Assembly: GCA_933228895.1 (NCBI GenBank)
Contig: OW121856.1
Span: forward strand, 107,359,027 to 107,423,026
Length of the DNA: 64,000 nucleotides
Direction of reading: 5' to 3'
Source: Platycnemis pennipes
Lineage: Eukaryota > Arthropoda > Insecta > Odonata > Platycnemididae
The notes under the pieces were generated by a model. That model had not been told where the DNA came from. It ran no database searches and saw nothing but the letters and a program-made list of their open reading frames with translations. Numbering within the stretch: position 1 is the stretch's first letter; every line of letters begins with the position of its first letter. Below are positions 44,513-54,313 of the stretch, piece by piece. The position numbers and the translations under genes are program-made.

Positions 44513-45114
44513 TACAGTAAGTCCTCGACTTATGCGGATGTTCAGTTATGCTGTGACATGCTTGCATTTCTCTGTATTTCTGTTGCCACGAGAGAATCAA
44601 CTTCATGATGACCTGCGACTCCTTGCCAAGCATGCAAGAGTTGATGGTAAACTATGGGTGTTTGGAACGCCAACTCTAGTTTAAGACATTACATAGTTCG
44701 ATAGGTGATATTTGATCATTCTGATTGTGAAAAAGTCTGATGTGATCAGGCATTAACGTCTTTTTTCGGCATAGTTTGACCTTCCTGCATCAGTCGACGC
44801 ATAGTTAGTTATCTACTCCATAGATGATGGCTGTTATCCATTAGAGCAAAAAAAGAAGTTTTGGTTAATTATACTTATTTTAGAAGTAAATATGCAGTGA
44901 AAGAAAGATTGGATTTGTTTTACTCTCGGCTTTGTCGAATTATATTACCTTAACAGCCTCTTAAAAGATGGTGTTTTGTTTAATCGTCTTCGATTGATGC
45001 CAATCGCAGTGAAAGTGGCACCACTAATGGTTCAAAAATGGATAGGTAGGTTGTGGTGTTTTGACTTATGCAGAAATTTTTGGGACGAATTACGTAAGTC
45101 GAGGACTTACTGTA
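44513..45114. mobile_element. Pogo/Tigger-type MITE family Z, complete copy (602 bp)
   Basis: TACAGTAAGTCCTCGACTTA at the left and GTCGAGGACTTACTGTA at the right are inverted repeats with TA at the outside, as expected of pogo-type insertions. It serves as the reference for the split inverted pair at 14433-17835 and the half copy at 33470-33625. It has no coding capacity. Confidence 0.88.
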
Positions 45115-45464
45115 TATGTATCTTTTCTAACAATAAATTGTTATTTATTGTTATAATCTCAATTATAGATACCTTTAGTTTCTAGCATTAATCTCTTCTT
45201 TGCCCACACTGTCAGCTAAATTGCAACATCGAAAATATCAATATTTTTACCATTGAGCATCGTTACCTGTCAAAGAGCTTCATTAATGGTAGTTCTCCGC
45301 CACTGGTATATAGAATCCACATGACTGGTATTCAAATCTTTAATCCATTGATTCGATCGAATCTTTGAATTAGATCGAATCTTTAAACCATGGATTTGAT
45401 CGAATGTCGATTCGATAGGATTCAACTTAATCCCTGCCCCAACCTTAGTTCTGAGGTATGGAGG

Positions 45465-45889
45465 TTAATGGAGCAGAGAGAGGTTGAGGAGGGGGGAGCG
45501 AGAGGCATACAAAAGGTTGTTTACAATGTTGCAATCAGCGTGCACACATTTTAGAATTTCCACTTGTTCTAGAGCATTTAGCCGGGGGCCTTTCTTTTCA
45601 AAATATAATAAGTCTGGGGAAAAACTATTATGACCATTGTCCAAAAGATGCTTGGCAAAGTTTGAATTTAAATTTTGGTGTTTGAAACATGCAGTGTGCT
45701 CTTTCACCCTCCCTGGAACTTCCTTCCCGTTTGGCCGATATAAATCGCTGAGCACTCACGCCACAAGTTGGTACACACCAGTCCTTTACAACTTCGGAAT
45801 AAAGTCTTTGGAATTAGTAAATAGATTTTTAAGGCTACAATTATTGTAAAAGGCGGGTCTGATGCTATGTTTAGGGTAAACCTTGGTTG
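45465..45889 (-). pseudogene. Penelope-like element GIY-YIG region, right part
   Basis: The frame reads NSKDFIPKL, then GVYQLVA (the GIY part), YIGQTGRKF with a frameshift, GRVKEHTACFKHQNLNSNFA and KHLLDNGHNSF, ending in LNLSLLH. The Penelope reading continues upstream across the hAT insertion at 45898-48209 into 48210-48345. Confidence 0.7.
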
Positions 45890-45897
45890 CTTGGAGG

Positions 45898-48209
45898 CAG
45901 TGGCGGATCTATGGGGGGGGCTAAGGGAGCTATAGCCCCCCCCATTGGGTGGAAACACACTAGATAAAATCGAAATTTTTGTAGGTTACCACTTTGTAAA
46001 AAGTATTTAGTTATATTTTATAAGTATTAAGTTATATTAGTTATATTTAGTTACAATGGAGAAAGCTCTACATTTCAAAAATCTATGTAATCTGCTCCTG
46101 GAATTTCAACCAAACATGTTGGTCTAATGATCGATAGAAAAAAAGCGAACATAGTTGAGCAAAATGGAAAACGATTGAAACCCATAATAAAAAGAATACT
46201 ATTTTGTGCCCAGATCAGCCTCCCCATGAGGAGCCATCAAGATGATGGCAATTTGAGCAGTGAAGAAGAGCAAGAAATGGCTCTTAAAGGGAAACAGGGG
46301 GTTTTCAAAGTCTCTTGTCATTTAGAATAGATGCAGGCGACGAAGACTTAAAATGGCATCTTTCGACATGCAAACACAACAACACACTTATTAGCGAAAC
46401 CATCCAAAATGATGTGATAGAATGCATTGGTGATTTTTTACGTTAGAAAATTGTCGAAGATATAAAAAAAAGCCAAATATTTCTTCATAATATGTGACGA
46501 GACTACCGATGTTATTAGGAAGGAGCAACTTACATTCTGTGTACGATACATTGATATGAACAAATCCATAGTAAAGGAGGAATTTATTGGCTTCATTGAG
46601 CTCAAATCAACAACGAGCTTGGCTATTAAATCAACGATAGACGAAGAGATGTCAAAACTTGGCTTGTCATATGATTACCTATGTGGTCAAGGGTACGACG
46701 GAGGATCAAATATGGCGGGACAATTACACGGCGTGCAAGCCCGAATATCGCAACAACAGCCACTCGCAATTTACATTCATTGCTTCAGTCACTCCTTGAA
46801 CTTGTGCATCACAAAATGTTGCGAAATCCCTGCAATAAGAAATGTTATGGGAACGGTTGGAACGGTTTCTGTCTCCCTATCGGCCTCCACTCATCGAGAA
46901 AATGCTCTTATCGATGTTCTCGAAAAGATGAATTTCTCCGAATCAAAGAAACAGAGACTGAGGGCACTTTACACGATGGGTCAAGAGACATGATAGCGTC
47001 ATCGTATTTAAAGAGTTAATTGTACCTGTTGTCACAGTACTGGAAAATTTGATTGACAACAAAACGCCATAAGTGTCGTCTGAAGCGTACATGTTATCCT
47101 GCGCCATCAAAAAAAGCGAATTTGTAGTTGGCCTTGAAGTTGCAGCCTAATGCCTTGGTTTAACTTTAAGACTAAGTCAACGGTTGTAAAGCCCCAAGCA
47201 GGATATCTCGTCTGCTTTAGTTAACGTAACTGACATTTTGGAGAACTTAAAAATTATTCGGCGCGAAGCCGAACTTGAGTTCAAAAGTCTGTACGAAAAC
47301 TCCCTTCAAGTTGCAGATGAGCTGGGGTTTGAAATATCAACACCGAGAACATGCATACGTCAAAGAAACAGAATCAACGTGCCCGCAGAAAATCCTGAAG
47401 AATATTTCAGGAGATCAGTCTTCCTGCCCCTTTTGGATCATTTTATTTCAGAGATAGATGCAAGATTCAGCAGAGGTTTCTGTGGAGTCCTTCCTCCTGA
47501 AGGCCTCATTCCCTCCAACCTATCAAGAAAGGGAGATACCAGTAGACAAAATAATCAGCATATTTAGCAAGGCTAAGAATAGACGGATGAGTGTAGAGAA
47601 CTGGGAAAATGATTCATTACGCAGCTTCCACAACTAGGTGAAGAATGTCAGTATTGCTTTTTAAATTAAACCGCTGTATTCAATCGGAAGTAATTTTTTT
47701 ACTATTTTATAGCACCCATTATAAATTCCCCCTTTATTTGTTAATTATCTCTAGTTCAAAATTCAACAAGCAGTCAAATTTAAATTAATTATAATTACAT
47801 TTTGAATGTTTTTTCCTATTTTAACTTCCTGACTGTTGTTTAACGTAAAAATTTAGTAATAAAAACAAATGAACTTATCTAATCATAAAATTGATTTGTC
47901 TATATTTGTGTTCCTTATCATTAAGCCAAACTTTAAAAAATAGATAAAGCATTATCATAAGTTTTTATTATTAATATTACCGGTATTTCAATCTAGGCCC
48001 ATAATGACCACCATAAACCTTTTACTAATAAAACGACCTACTACATGTGCATAGTAGTGTCTTTTTTATCTAAGCATTAGCCTAAAACCGCCGTTTTTGA
48101 ATCTTGAAAATCCCAAATTTCCAAAATCCGCGAACCCCCCTTCGGCTGGGGGGAATTACCCAGACCCACGATTAGCCCCCCCCTTGGTCAAAACCTAGAT
48201 CCGCCACTG
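45898..48209 (+). mobile_element. Complete hAT element (ZMYM-like), 2312 bp, exact 8-bp target duplication
   Basis: CTTGGAGG lies at 45890-45897 and 48210-48217. Inverted termini are CAGTGGCGGATCTA and TAGATCCGCCACTG, each followed by a G- or C-run (GGGGGGGCTA and TAGCCCCCCCC). The transposase remnant is inside (46130-47570). The element split a Penelope-like fragment, so it is younger than that fragment. Confidence 0.92.
46130..47570 (+). pseudogene. ZMYM/DUF4371-type hAT transposase, frameshifted
   Basis: Key part (46556-46993): SIVKEEFIGFIELKSTTSLA, GLSYDYLCGQGYDGGSNMAG, VQARISQQQPLAIYIHCFSH and SLNLCITKCCEIPAIRNVMG. These follow the catalytic core of ZMYM1-like hAT proteins (GQ.YDGA.NM.G, .HC..H.LNL). 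Downstream pieces continue at 47238-47567 with the insertion-domain and C-terminal region (ENPEEYFRRSVFLPLLDHFI). Earlier parts at 46230-46540 are broken by stops. The coding capacity is lost though the ends are well preserved. Confidence 0.8.
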
Positions 48210-48360
48210 CTTGGAGGGGCAAATTACCCAAACAAAGAATTTTCCTCCACTTATCAACACTGCCATACTGGGAGGGGGTTCTATAAATGGTTTGGACAGC
48301 AATCTTTTCCACTTTTTTCCGGTAATATATATCGATGAGGTATGCGCAAGAAAATAAAGC
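48210..48360 (-). pseudogene. Penelope-like fragment, left part, separated by the hAT insertion
   Basis: The frame with KIAVQTIYRTPSQYGSVDKW then RKILCLGNLPLQ runs up to the hAT duplication and joins ATKVYPKHSIRPAFYNN on the other side (45889 downward). It is identified by continuity with the GIY-YIG part rather than by its own domain. Confidence 0.5.
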
Positions 48361-48365
48361 CAAAT

Positions 48366-49625
48366 GTCACGCGGGTCGCCTACATTCGCCAGATTCCTGT
48401 GAATCTATGATAGCGTAGTTGTTAAAAACGAGGGTTAGTGTAAGGCCAGTCATGAGTTCGATCCATAACACTGTCTAGGAATACAGGCCATACCTTATTC
48501 CTAGGGTAATGCAAGTAGGCAGTTAAAAAAAGTAGAATATCAGAAATTTCATGTCAATTTTTAAGCCAAAAAAAAATAATAAAATTTGGCATTAGTGAAA
48601 TGATTGGAAAATTTTTTTATACAGAATTAAATCGTGGAATTATTACGTTAACTTTACAAGGTATTTTTGAGTGATGCATTCGTTAATTCTAGTTTAAGCG
48701 ATAGAAGTACATAAAAGTCAGTATCCACACGCCAAGTTTGGAAATGAAGGCTGATAAAGTTTTTGATTCAATGGCTTAAAGAAAAGTTTTAAACAGCGAT
48801 AAGAATCGAACTTCATTACCTGCAATCCACTACCCACTCTGCGATTTGTTTGCAGAATGCAGGCTCCCCACATATCATTCTACTTTTTTCTTGGAGAATG
48901 GAGAAAAAGTCCAAAAGATTTTTTAAATATTGTTTATAGTAGCATGAAAAAAGCCTAATCTCATTTCAAAATCAGAGTTACACAACCTCTCTTTTGGATT
49001 ATAACATTCTCAAATTTCATTTTAGAGGTTATTATTAATTGGAAATTGCAAAATTACTAGTTCAGCAGCTTGAAATATTCTATAATAATTTTTTCGTCTT
49101 AAAAATGGAATCCCCAGATAATCCATAAATGGGCACTCTTGGCCGCATTAAAAATTATTTTGTGTGTTTCTAAAAAAGAATTTGAAAGCATTCAAAGATT
49201 TGATTCATAATTGGAAAATAATTCCTTTATTAATGAAAATGAACTTATAATGTTTCTTTTAAATGCACTCTAAAGAATAGTTGTACAGGTTTCAAAAATG
49301 TATTGCTTGATGAGCATGTGATAAGGAAAAGATCTTTATATTAGAAGTAATAAAATATAGTTATTGCACCCATAAATCGTGATCCAGGAAAATATTATCC
49401 ACGTAGAGGATAGGAAGTTGATTTTTTCTACAATAAATTTACTTGTTTTTTGGTAATTCTATTGTATCTGTATTTATATATTTATTAAAAATATAGGATT
49501 AGAAAAGGAATGAAATTCAGATTCGATTATCTGAAACTAAGGATCCGAAACCAAGATAAAGATCCAAAACCCAGGCAAGGATCCGCTTCCGGATCCGACA
49601 CAAAACCTGGATCCGTCCAACACTA
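48366..49625. repeat. GGATCC-rich non-autonomous element, copy B (inverted)
   Basis: Reverse complement of copy A (3875-5345): CGCCTACATTCGCCAG at the left, a CTAGGGTAATGCAAGTAGGC block, TTACACAACCTCTCTTTTGG, AGGAAAATATTATCC, and GGATCC clusters at 49540-49612. The terminal CCAACACTAG mirrors TTAGTGAATGATGG of copy A. A tRNA-like segment occupies 48413-48468 (TAGCGTAGTTGTTAAAA ... GAGTTCGATCC). Confidence 0.65.
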
Positions 49626-49811
49626 GAAGAGACCACCGTTATCAGGTACGGATGGCATTCTGCTTTTATTTGTTGATATGCCAACAGATTTCCGTAATAA
49701 TAGTGTAATACTGGTTGAAATTATATACATTTGTGCAATTATTTCAGTTGGATGTTATTTTGAAAAGATGCCATTTTTATAGCTGGATGATGTGATCGTA
49801 TGTAACTGTGA

Positions 49812-50310
49812 TTACTCTGAGATTCTACAAGAAAAAGATGCACAGTAAAAGAGGCCGTGCATGGATGCACGACACGATGATGATCGTGACGATATTAACA
49901 CCGATGTTACCAAATCCGTGTAGACGGTCTTCTTGCCAGATGGTATGGCGAAGCGCGTCTTCCACAGTGGTAACAGGCGTTCGATGCAGGACACAACCTT
50001 TGGGTGGACTTTCATGTACCTCAGCATGGCTATAATCAGCTCATGAGAGGTGGTGTCAAAAGCCTTCTTATAGTCCACCCAGCCCATTGACAGGTTACGC
50101 TTGTATTGATAAGCGTCCTGGCTCACACACCTATCAATGAGCAGGTTGTCCTTGCATCCCGCGATGACTTTCTTCGAGCCCCTCTGCTCGTACACTTCCT
50201 CCCATACCAGTTGGACGTGGTGGAGGATAAGGATGTTCAAGATGGAAGTGAACATCTTATATACAGGGTTGAGACAGGTTATAGGGCAGTAGGTCTTCAG
50301 ATCGGACAAG
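49812..50310 (-). pseudogene. R4/R2-like LINE reverse transcriptase fragment (inverted half)
   Basis: 165-codon frame: LKTYCPITCLNPVYKMFTSI, EEVYEQRGSKKVIAGCKDNL, LIDRCVSQDAYQYKRNLSMG, WVDYKKAFDTTSHELIIAML (motif A with the catalytic Asp), LPLWKTRFAIPSGKKTVYTD. GCKDNLLID and NLSM.W.DYKKAFD are typical of the restriction-endonuclease-like (R4/R2/NeSL-type) LINEs. Motifs B and C are absent. The C-terminal part of such an element lies next door on the other strand (50464-50669), consistent with a twin-priming inversion. Confidence 0.75.
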
Positions 50311-50463
50311 TCCCCCTGTGATGATTCTCTTGAAATTGTTCACACAGGATCAGAATAACAGAACCTAATCAAATAGCAAATATCTTCAATGAATAATTAT
50401 CTACAATTGCTGGGATACAACTTAATAGCAATAATTATAATCTAATTACTAATCTAAGGACTA

Positions 50464-50815
50464 AAAGGACTAAGTACGTGAGCTACTCTGTGAAACTGTT
50501 AGTCCTCATTGTGGGCGTGCTTGGTGGTGTCAAGAGCTCACTGGGCGAAAATCTCAAGTGCTTCCCAGTGTGCAGGGCACGAGTGGATGCACTTGCAAGT
50601 GCAATTCAGAAGGCTGTCCTTCTCGGGTCCCTCCGCCTGCTTCGTGCGCATGACCCTAATGCTGGGTAGCCACCTATCCACCGGTGGCGGACATGGCTTC
50701 CCTTAGGCGCGACCCCTCTCGAGTCTCCGGCAATTATGACGGCAACGAAACCTGATGCTAGCCGGAGACTCGGAGTTGGAAGTTACTTAACTGTAATATA
50801 TAATAATTATAATCG
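50464..50815 (+). pseudogene. R4-like LINE Pol C-terminus and 3' UTR
   Basis: KLLVLIVGVLGGVKSSLGEN, then KCFPVCRARVDALASAIQKA and VLLGSLRLLRAHDPNAG before a stop at 50669. The (V)P(I/V)V(I/V)GALG.(V/I)...L ... LQK.(A/V)LLG(T/S).RI(L/V)R pattern closes the Pol of R4-like and related LINEs. A 12-bp perfect stem (50720-50772) lies in the 3' UTR, and an AT-rich tail (TAATATATAATAATTATAAT) follows at about 50793-50813. The frame looks secretory at its N-terminus, but that is fortuitous. Confidence 0.6.
50720..50772. repeat. Perfect 12-bp stem-loop in the LINE 3' UTR
   Basis: CGAGTCTCCGGC (50720-50731) pairs fully with GCCGGAGACTCG (50761-50772) around a 29-nt loop. It is GC-rich in an AT-rich setting and placed between the Pol stop and the tail of the R4-like LINE. 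Confidence 0.8.
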
Positions 50816-50829
50816 TACATGTTTAACTT

Positions 50830-51175
50830 CGTCCAAGTCTAATATCAGCTCAAAATCTTCTTCTATTAATCCAGTTTGCCAAAAAGATATTCTTGCCAAT
50901 TTACCAGCCCGAAGAATAAATATTCATCTGACAGTGATGGAATGTCAGATTAAGTGCTAAAGCAGTGTGCTCCACAAATTTTAGTGCCACTTGTGGATAT
51001 TTGTAATCAGTCTTTTGCTGAGGGTAAATTCCTAGAAATTTTCAAAACAGCTGAGGTAAAACCCCTTCTCAAAAAAGGAGACAAAAAAATAGGGAGAATT
51101 ACAGACCCTTTTTCCAAATTTATAGAGAAAGCGATGTATGATAGACGAACCTCAACTTTGGAAAACAGTAGGGAT
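50830..51175 (+). pseudogene. CR1/Jockey-type LINE RT N-terminal fragment
   Basis: CQKDILANLPARR, then after a frameshift VLKQCAPQILVPLVDICNQS, FAEGKFLEIFKTAEVKPLLK and KGDKK followed by DPFSKFIEKAMYDRRTSTLE. This is RT domains 0-1 of a Jockey/CR1-type LINE, the part missing from the copy at 36713-38398. It stops where a hAT-like terminus (TAGGGATGGTCAGATC) starts at 51171. Confidence 0.8.
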
Positions 51176-51950
51176 GGTCAGATCGGATCCGTCGAATCCA
51201 AAGATCCGCCCACATTTCTTATTACTCTGATTCGGATCCAAAGATGCAGAGTAAAATTAGATCCTGATCATAGATTTTAAATTTTCACGTCTTAGCGATC
51301 GAAGCACCCCGTGAATAGAATGTGGGCACGGTAAAAATTGGCAAGGAGAGGTTGTGTAACTATGGTCATGAAATTAGATGAATATTCTGCCGTGCAACTA
51401 GAAGCAAAATAAATAAATATGGCCCTTTTCCCCCATTACCTCGGTATCGCAAGAAAAACAACTGTAAATGCCATGCGGGCAGCCTACATTTGCCAGGATC
51501 AGGCGCACATCGAGAGCTAGTGTACTGCGTGAAGTTTGATCCGTATCACAGCTTAATTTTTTTCTTTCAGTCATTGCATCAAAAATGTTATCATCTTCAA
51601 TTTCAAACCCTTACATCTGAATACTCAGTTTTTTATTCTTCTATTGTTTAAATTAGAGTTACGAATGTGTTACTCAAAAATTAGGGATGGTTGGGTTGGA
51701 TCCTAAGACCCATGGATCTTTCATTTCATTCACTACTGAAATAAAATCCGAAGACAAGGTAGTTCGGATCGGAGATTTTTAAATTTTATGTCTTTGTGAT
51801 CAATGTGCCAGGCGAAGGTGGAATGTAGGTACGGTAGATACTGACAAATGGTGACTTGGGTCACGAAATGAGATGAAAATATTTTCATGCTACTAGAGCA
51901 AAATAAAAAAATGAATGTCGCTGTGTAATCAACAAAGGGAAAATCCCCAG
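51171..51950. mobile_element. hAT-like terminus with duplicated subterminal modules
   Basis: TAGGGATGGTCAGATCGGAT at 51171 and TTAGGGATGGTTGGGTTGGA at 51683 start two related modules about 510 bp apart. Each contains a GTGAATAGAATG / GCGAAGGTGGAATGT motif, an AAGGAGAGGTTGTGTAACT-like motif, and GAAATGAGATGAAAAT then GCAAAATAAA. The first also contains GGGCAGCCTACATTTGCCAG and a tRNA-like A/B-box piece (51505-51545). These are the same modules as at 5345-6046, reversed. Confidence 0.55.
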
Positions 51951-52205
51951 AGATATCATGAGAGGCTAGTAATAGTTCAATACATACACAAATTTCAAAG
52001 CATCTGGAGGTACAGTATTCTGTATAAATCTCATTGTTTATATTATGGAATATAATTTAGAACATAAACTTTCAAAGTCCCATGCTGGTAACTGTATAAA
52101 ATCTGAGCATTTAATCATGGGACCATGAGTAATTTTCCAAATTAGCCAGTTGGCATTCATATTAATCTTCTACTGAGCATTTCTCCCATTTTTCCCCTGT
52201 TACAG

Positions 52206-52303
52206 ATAGAAGTGTTAAACAAGTACCTGCTCCTCACGTCCAAGCCTGTGATTTACCTCATCAACCTCTCAGAAAAGGATTACATTCGGAAGAAGAACAA
52301 ATG
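52206..52303 (+). CDS. OLA1: OLA1 coding exon 6 (G4 motif)
   Basis: 98 bp between acceptor CCCCTGTTACAG (ends 52205) and donor GTATGA (52304). Encodes [20 protein letters not shown] then [12 protein letters not shown] (211-242) plus TG of Trp243. NLSE at 230-233 replaces the NKxD of GTPases, which is the basis of the ATP preference of this subfamily. LTSKP and [12 protein letters not shown] are family signatures. Confidence 0.96.
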
Positions 52304-52669
52304 GTATGATTTGCTTTTTCTTTCATAGAGTGATGCCCTCTTCTTATTTATTTACTTTTTGTGTTTTGTCTTTCTATGTTTACCTAATTAAGCCTATATT
52401 TAGATTTGGCCTAAAGAGTGTATTGCAATACATTGTCATTGATGCAATGTCACTGAGTTCCCTTTGAACTGATGGCTATCACTATTAGATGTAAAGAAAA
52501 ACTTGGTCACTTGTATGTTGAGTGAAATATACAGATACTGTAGATCATCTCTCAAAATTAGGATGTCACATTTTCTCATATGTTTGCTTCCTCCATGATA
52601 GTAGCCATCTGTTTGGTGCTGTAATTAATGATGTCATGCTTTTGAGGCTTGGTAAGCAAATTGCACTAG

Positions 52670-52790
52670 GCTTGTGCGATGACCGATTTTGGTGATCGAT
52701 TGTCGATGAAAAAATTTCATCGAAATGCTTCGATGACGATGGCTGTCATCGATCATCAAATAGAGTGTACACGATGATGGATGACTATCG
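52670..52790. repeat. ATCGAT-rich transposon-like terminus
   Basis: CTAGGCTTGTGCGATGACCG followed by repeated (G)ATCGAT / CATCGA motifs, which resembles the internal repeats near hAT-type ends. No partner end or transposase found. Confidence 0.35.
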
Positions 52791-53879
52791 ATGAATATCA
52801 ACATCATCAACAATTGTTAAATTGTAAGGAGGCATTTTCTGTCATTTCAAATGTGCACATTCACGAACTATGCGAAAAGAAAAGTCAACAAACTATTTTG
52901 CATTTGACTTTTTCGAATACGTTTACAAGTCATGATTTAAGTTATGCAACGAATTTATATCCACGTCTCTCAGTAATAAAAAGCCTTTATATCTCTGTAA
53001 TAAAATTTAATGAATTCTGCATTTCAGTTGCCTTTTCCACCCTGGGTGACAAAGGTAACATCATTATGTTTTAACTGCCGCAGGGAAGGGAGGTTAATCA
53101 TTTTTTGACATGGTGCATCATTAATGGTTATTCAAAAATATTCAGGAAATACGATGAACTGTTTTCAGAAAATTTAAATGCAGTGTTTTCTTAGAGAATT
53201 TCATATTGAACACAATGGTATCTCGCTGGAATTGTTCACCAAAATCATATTTCTTTCGGGCGTGCTGAAATATTTAGTGGCCTTCATCTGCTGTAGGCAT
53301 GGAGGAGTAATAGTTTCCAGGTATGACCGATTCCATTTCAACTCAGGCAGGTACCACCAATATTTGTCAGGTGACCCTCTTCAAATTATGTGAAAAATTA
53401 TATTAGTTACTACTATACGACAGAATAATCATCTCACAAAAAGTTTTTTTTGACTGATTTACAGCATTTTGAAAAAAGGGAAAAAAACACTGCTTTATGT
53501 GAAAGGGGTGTAGAATGCAATTTTTCAAATCTCTATTACTCTGAACCTATTTGGACTGGAACCTTCTAATTTTCTTTGTTTTAAATCTCTCGATGTGCAC
53601 CTTGCTCTAAACACCTGACTAAAAGTCAATTAATGTTTAAACACTGAACAAATAATTAGTTGTTGGATGGAAAACTTACATTTTTCTCAAAGTTTGGAAT
53701 TTTTTAAATGACTAAAGAGGAATTCAATCAGCAAAACAATTGCCCCATTCTGTAGCTCTTGTTTGGTTGCTATCCCCCAATAATTTTACCTCTCACTTTT
53801 AATTCATATAGTTCCTGAAATTGACCATCAAAAGTATGCAAAATGCAAAAATGTTGAAATTGTGAAAGAGATGTTACAA

Positions 53880-54165
53880 ACATTTTACAGACGAATTAGG
53901 CCAGTACCCAGGCAAACCAGCATTATTGATTCTTACAGAGAATGCTGAGCTTGTATTCAAACCAAGATCTTTACATTTTTCCTCAAAAGCCATGGTTGAG
54001 AGAGAATTGCAACGTCTGATGAACGAAGGTGTGTTAAATTCTGTATGTTGCTCTGACTGGGGTACATGCCTGGGTTAAAGGTTAATGGTTACATTGGGTT
54101 ATGTGGAGATTTCAAGGTCTCATTAAACCAGTATGTGGAAGTTGAAAAAAAATTGATACCATAGT
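53880..54165 (+). pseudogene. Ty3/gypsy RT N-terminal fragment
   Basis: In frame: NAELVFKPRSLHFSSKAMVE, RELQRLMNEGVLNSVCCSDW, then after a stop and shift LCGDFK and SLNQYVEVEKK. Gypsy RTs begin with this arrangement (ARP.PF....VE.EL.RL..EGVI..V..S.WA.P, then R.C.DFK..LN). It is truncated before the catalytic motif. 54166-54313 is AT-rich filler with TTTAATCGTTAA-like motifs. Confidence 0.7.
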
Positions 54166-54313
54166 TGGGATTAACAATTAAAAAAATTAATAATTAAAAT
54201 TAATTGTTGAAAATATGATTAACTATTTAATTTAATCATTATGTTTTAGAAGAGTTAACTTTTAATCGTTAAAATTATGCATTAAATGATACAAAAATAA
54301 CTTCAGTTGATTT

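Larger units (their letters stand above)
43574..45447 (-). mobile_element. hAT element with 8-bp target duplication GTTCTGAG
   Basis: GTTCTGAG at 43566-43573 and 45448-45455 flank the element. The termini are TAGTGATGGGGCGAATA and (reverse complement of the right end) TAAGGTTGGGGCAGGGATTA. The left interior holds a 322-bp tandem repeat (43610-44253), then a transposase C-terminal fragment (44268-44390, - strand). A pogo MITE is inserted at 44513-45114. The right end (45290-45447) is rich in GATTCGATCGAATC-type motifs. Confidence 0.85.
35935..52205. other. OLA1: OLA1 intron of 16.3 kb, mostly nested transposons
   Basis: Runs from donor GTAAGT to acceptor CCTGTTACAG. It contains LINE, SINE, hAT, Penelope, pogo and R4-like LINE insertions described separately. 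35935-36590 holds only a hAT-like terminus (TTAGAGATGGGCAAATACTC at 36092) and no gene. Confidence 0.8.

Noticed and set aside
48413..48468. Functional tRNA gene in the GGATCC element
   Set aside because: Box-like motifs only, no acceptor pairing, and the segment is part of a dispersed element.
50478..50669. Small secreted protein with an N-terminal hydrophobic stretch
   Set aside because: The sequence fits the C-terminus of an R4-like LINE Pol next to its 3' UTR, and the hydrophobic part is the conserved VGVLGG region.
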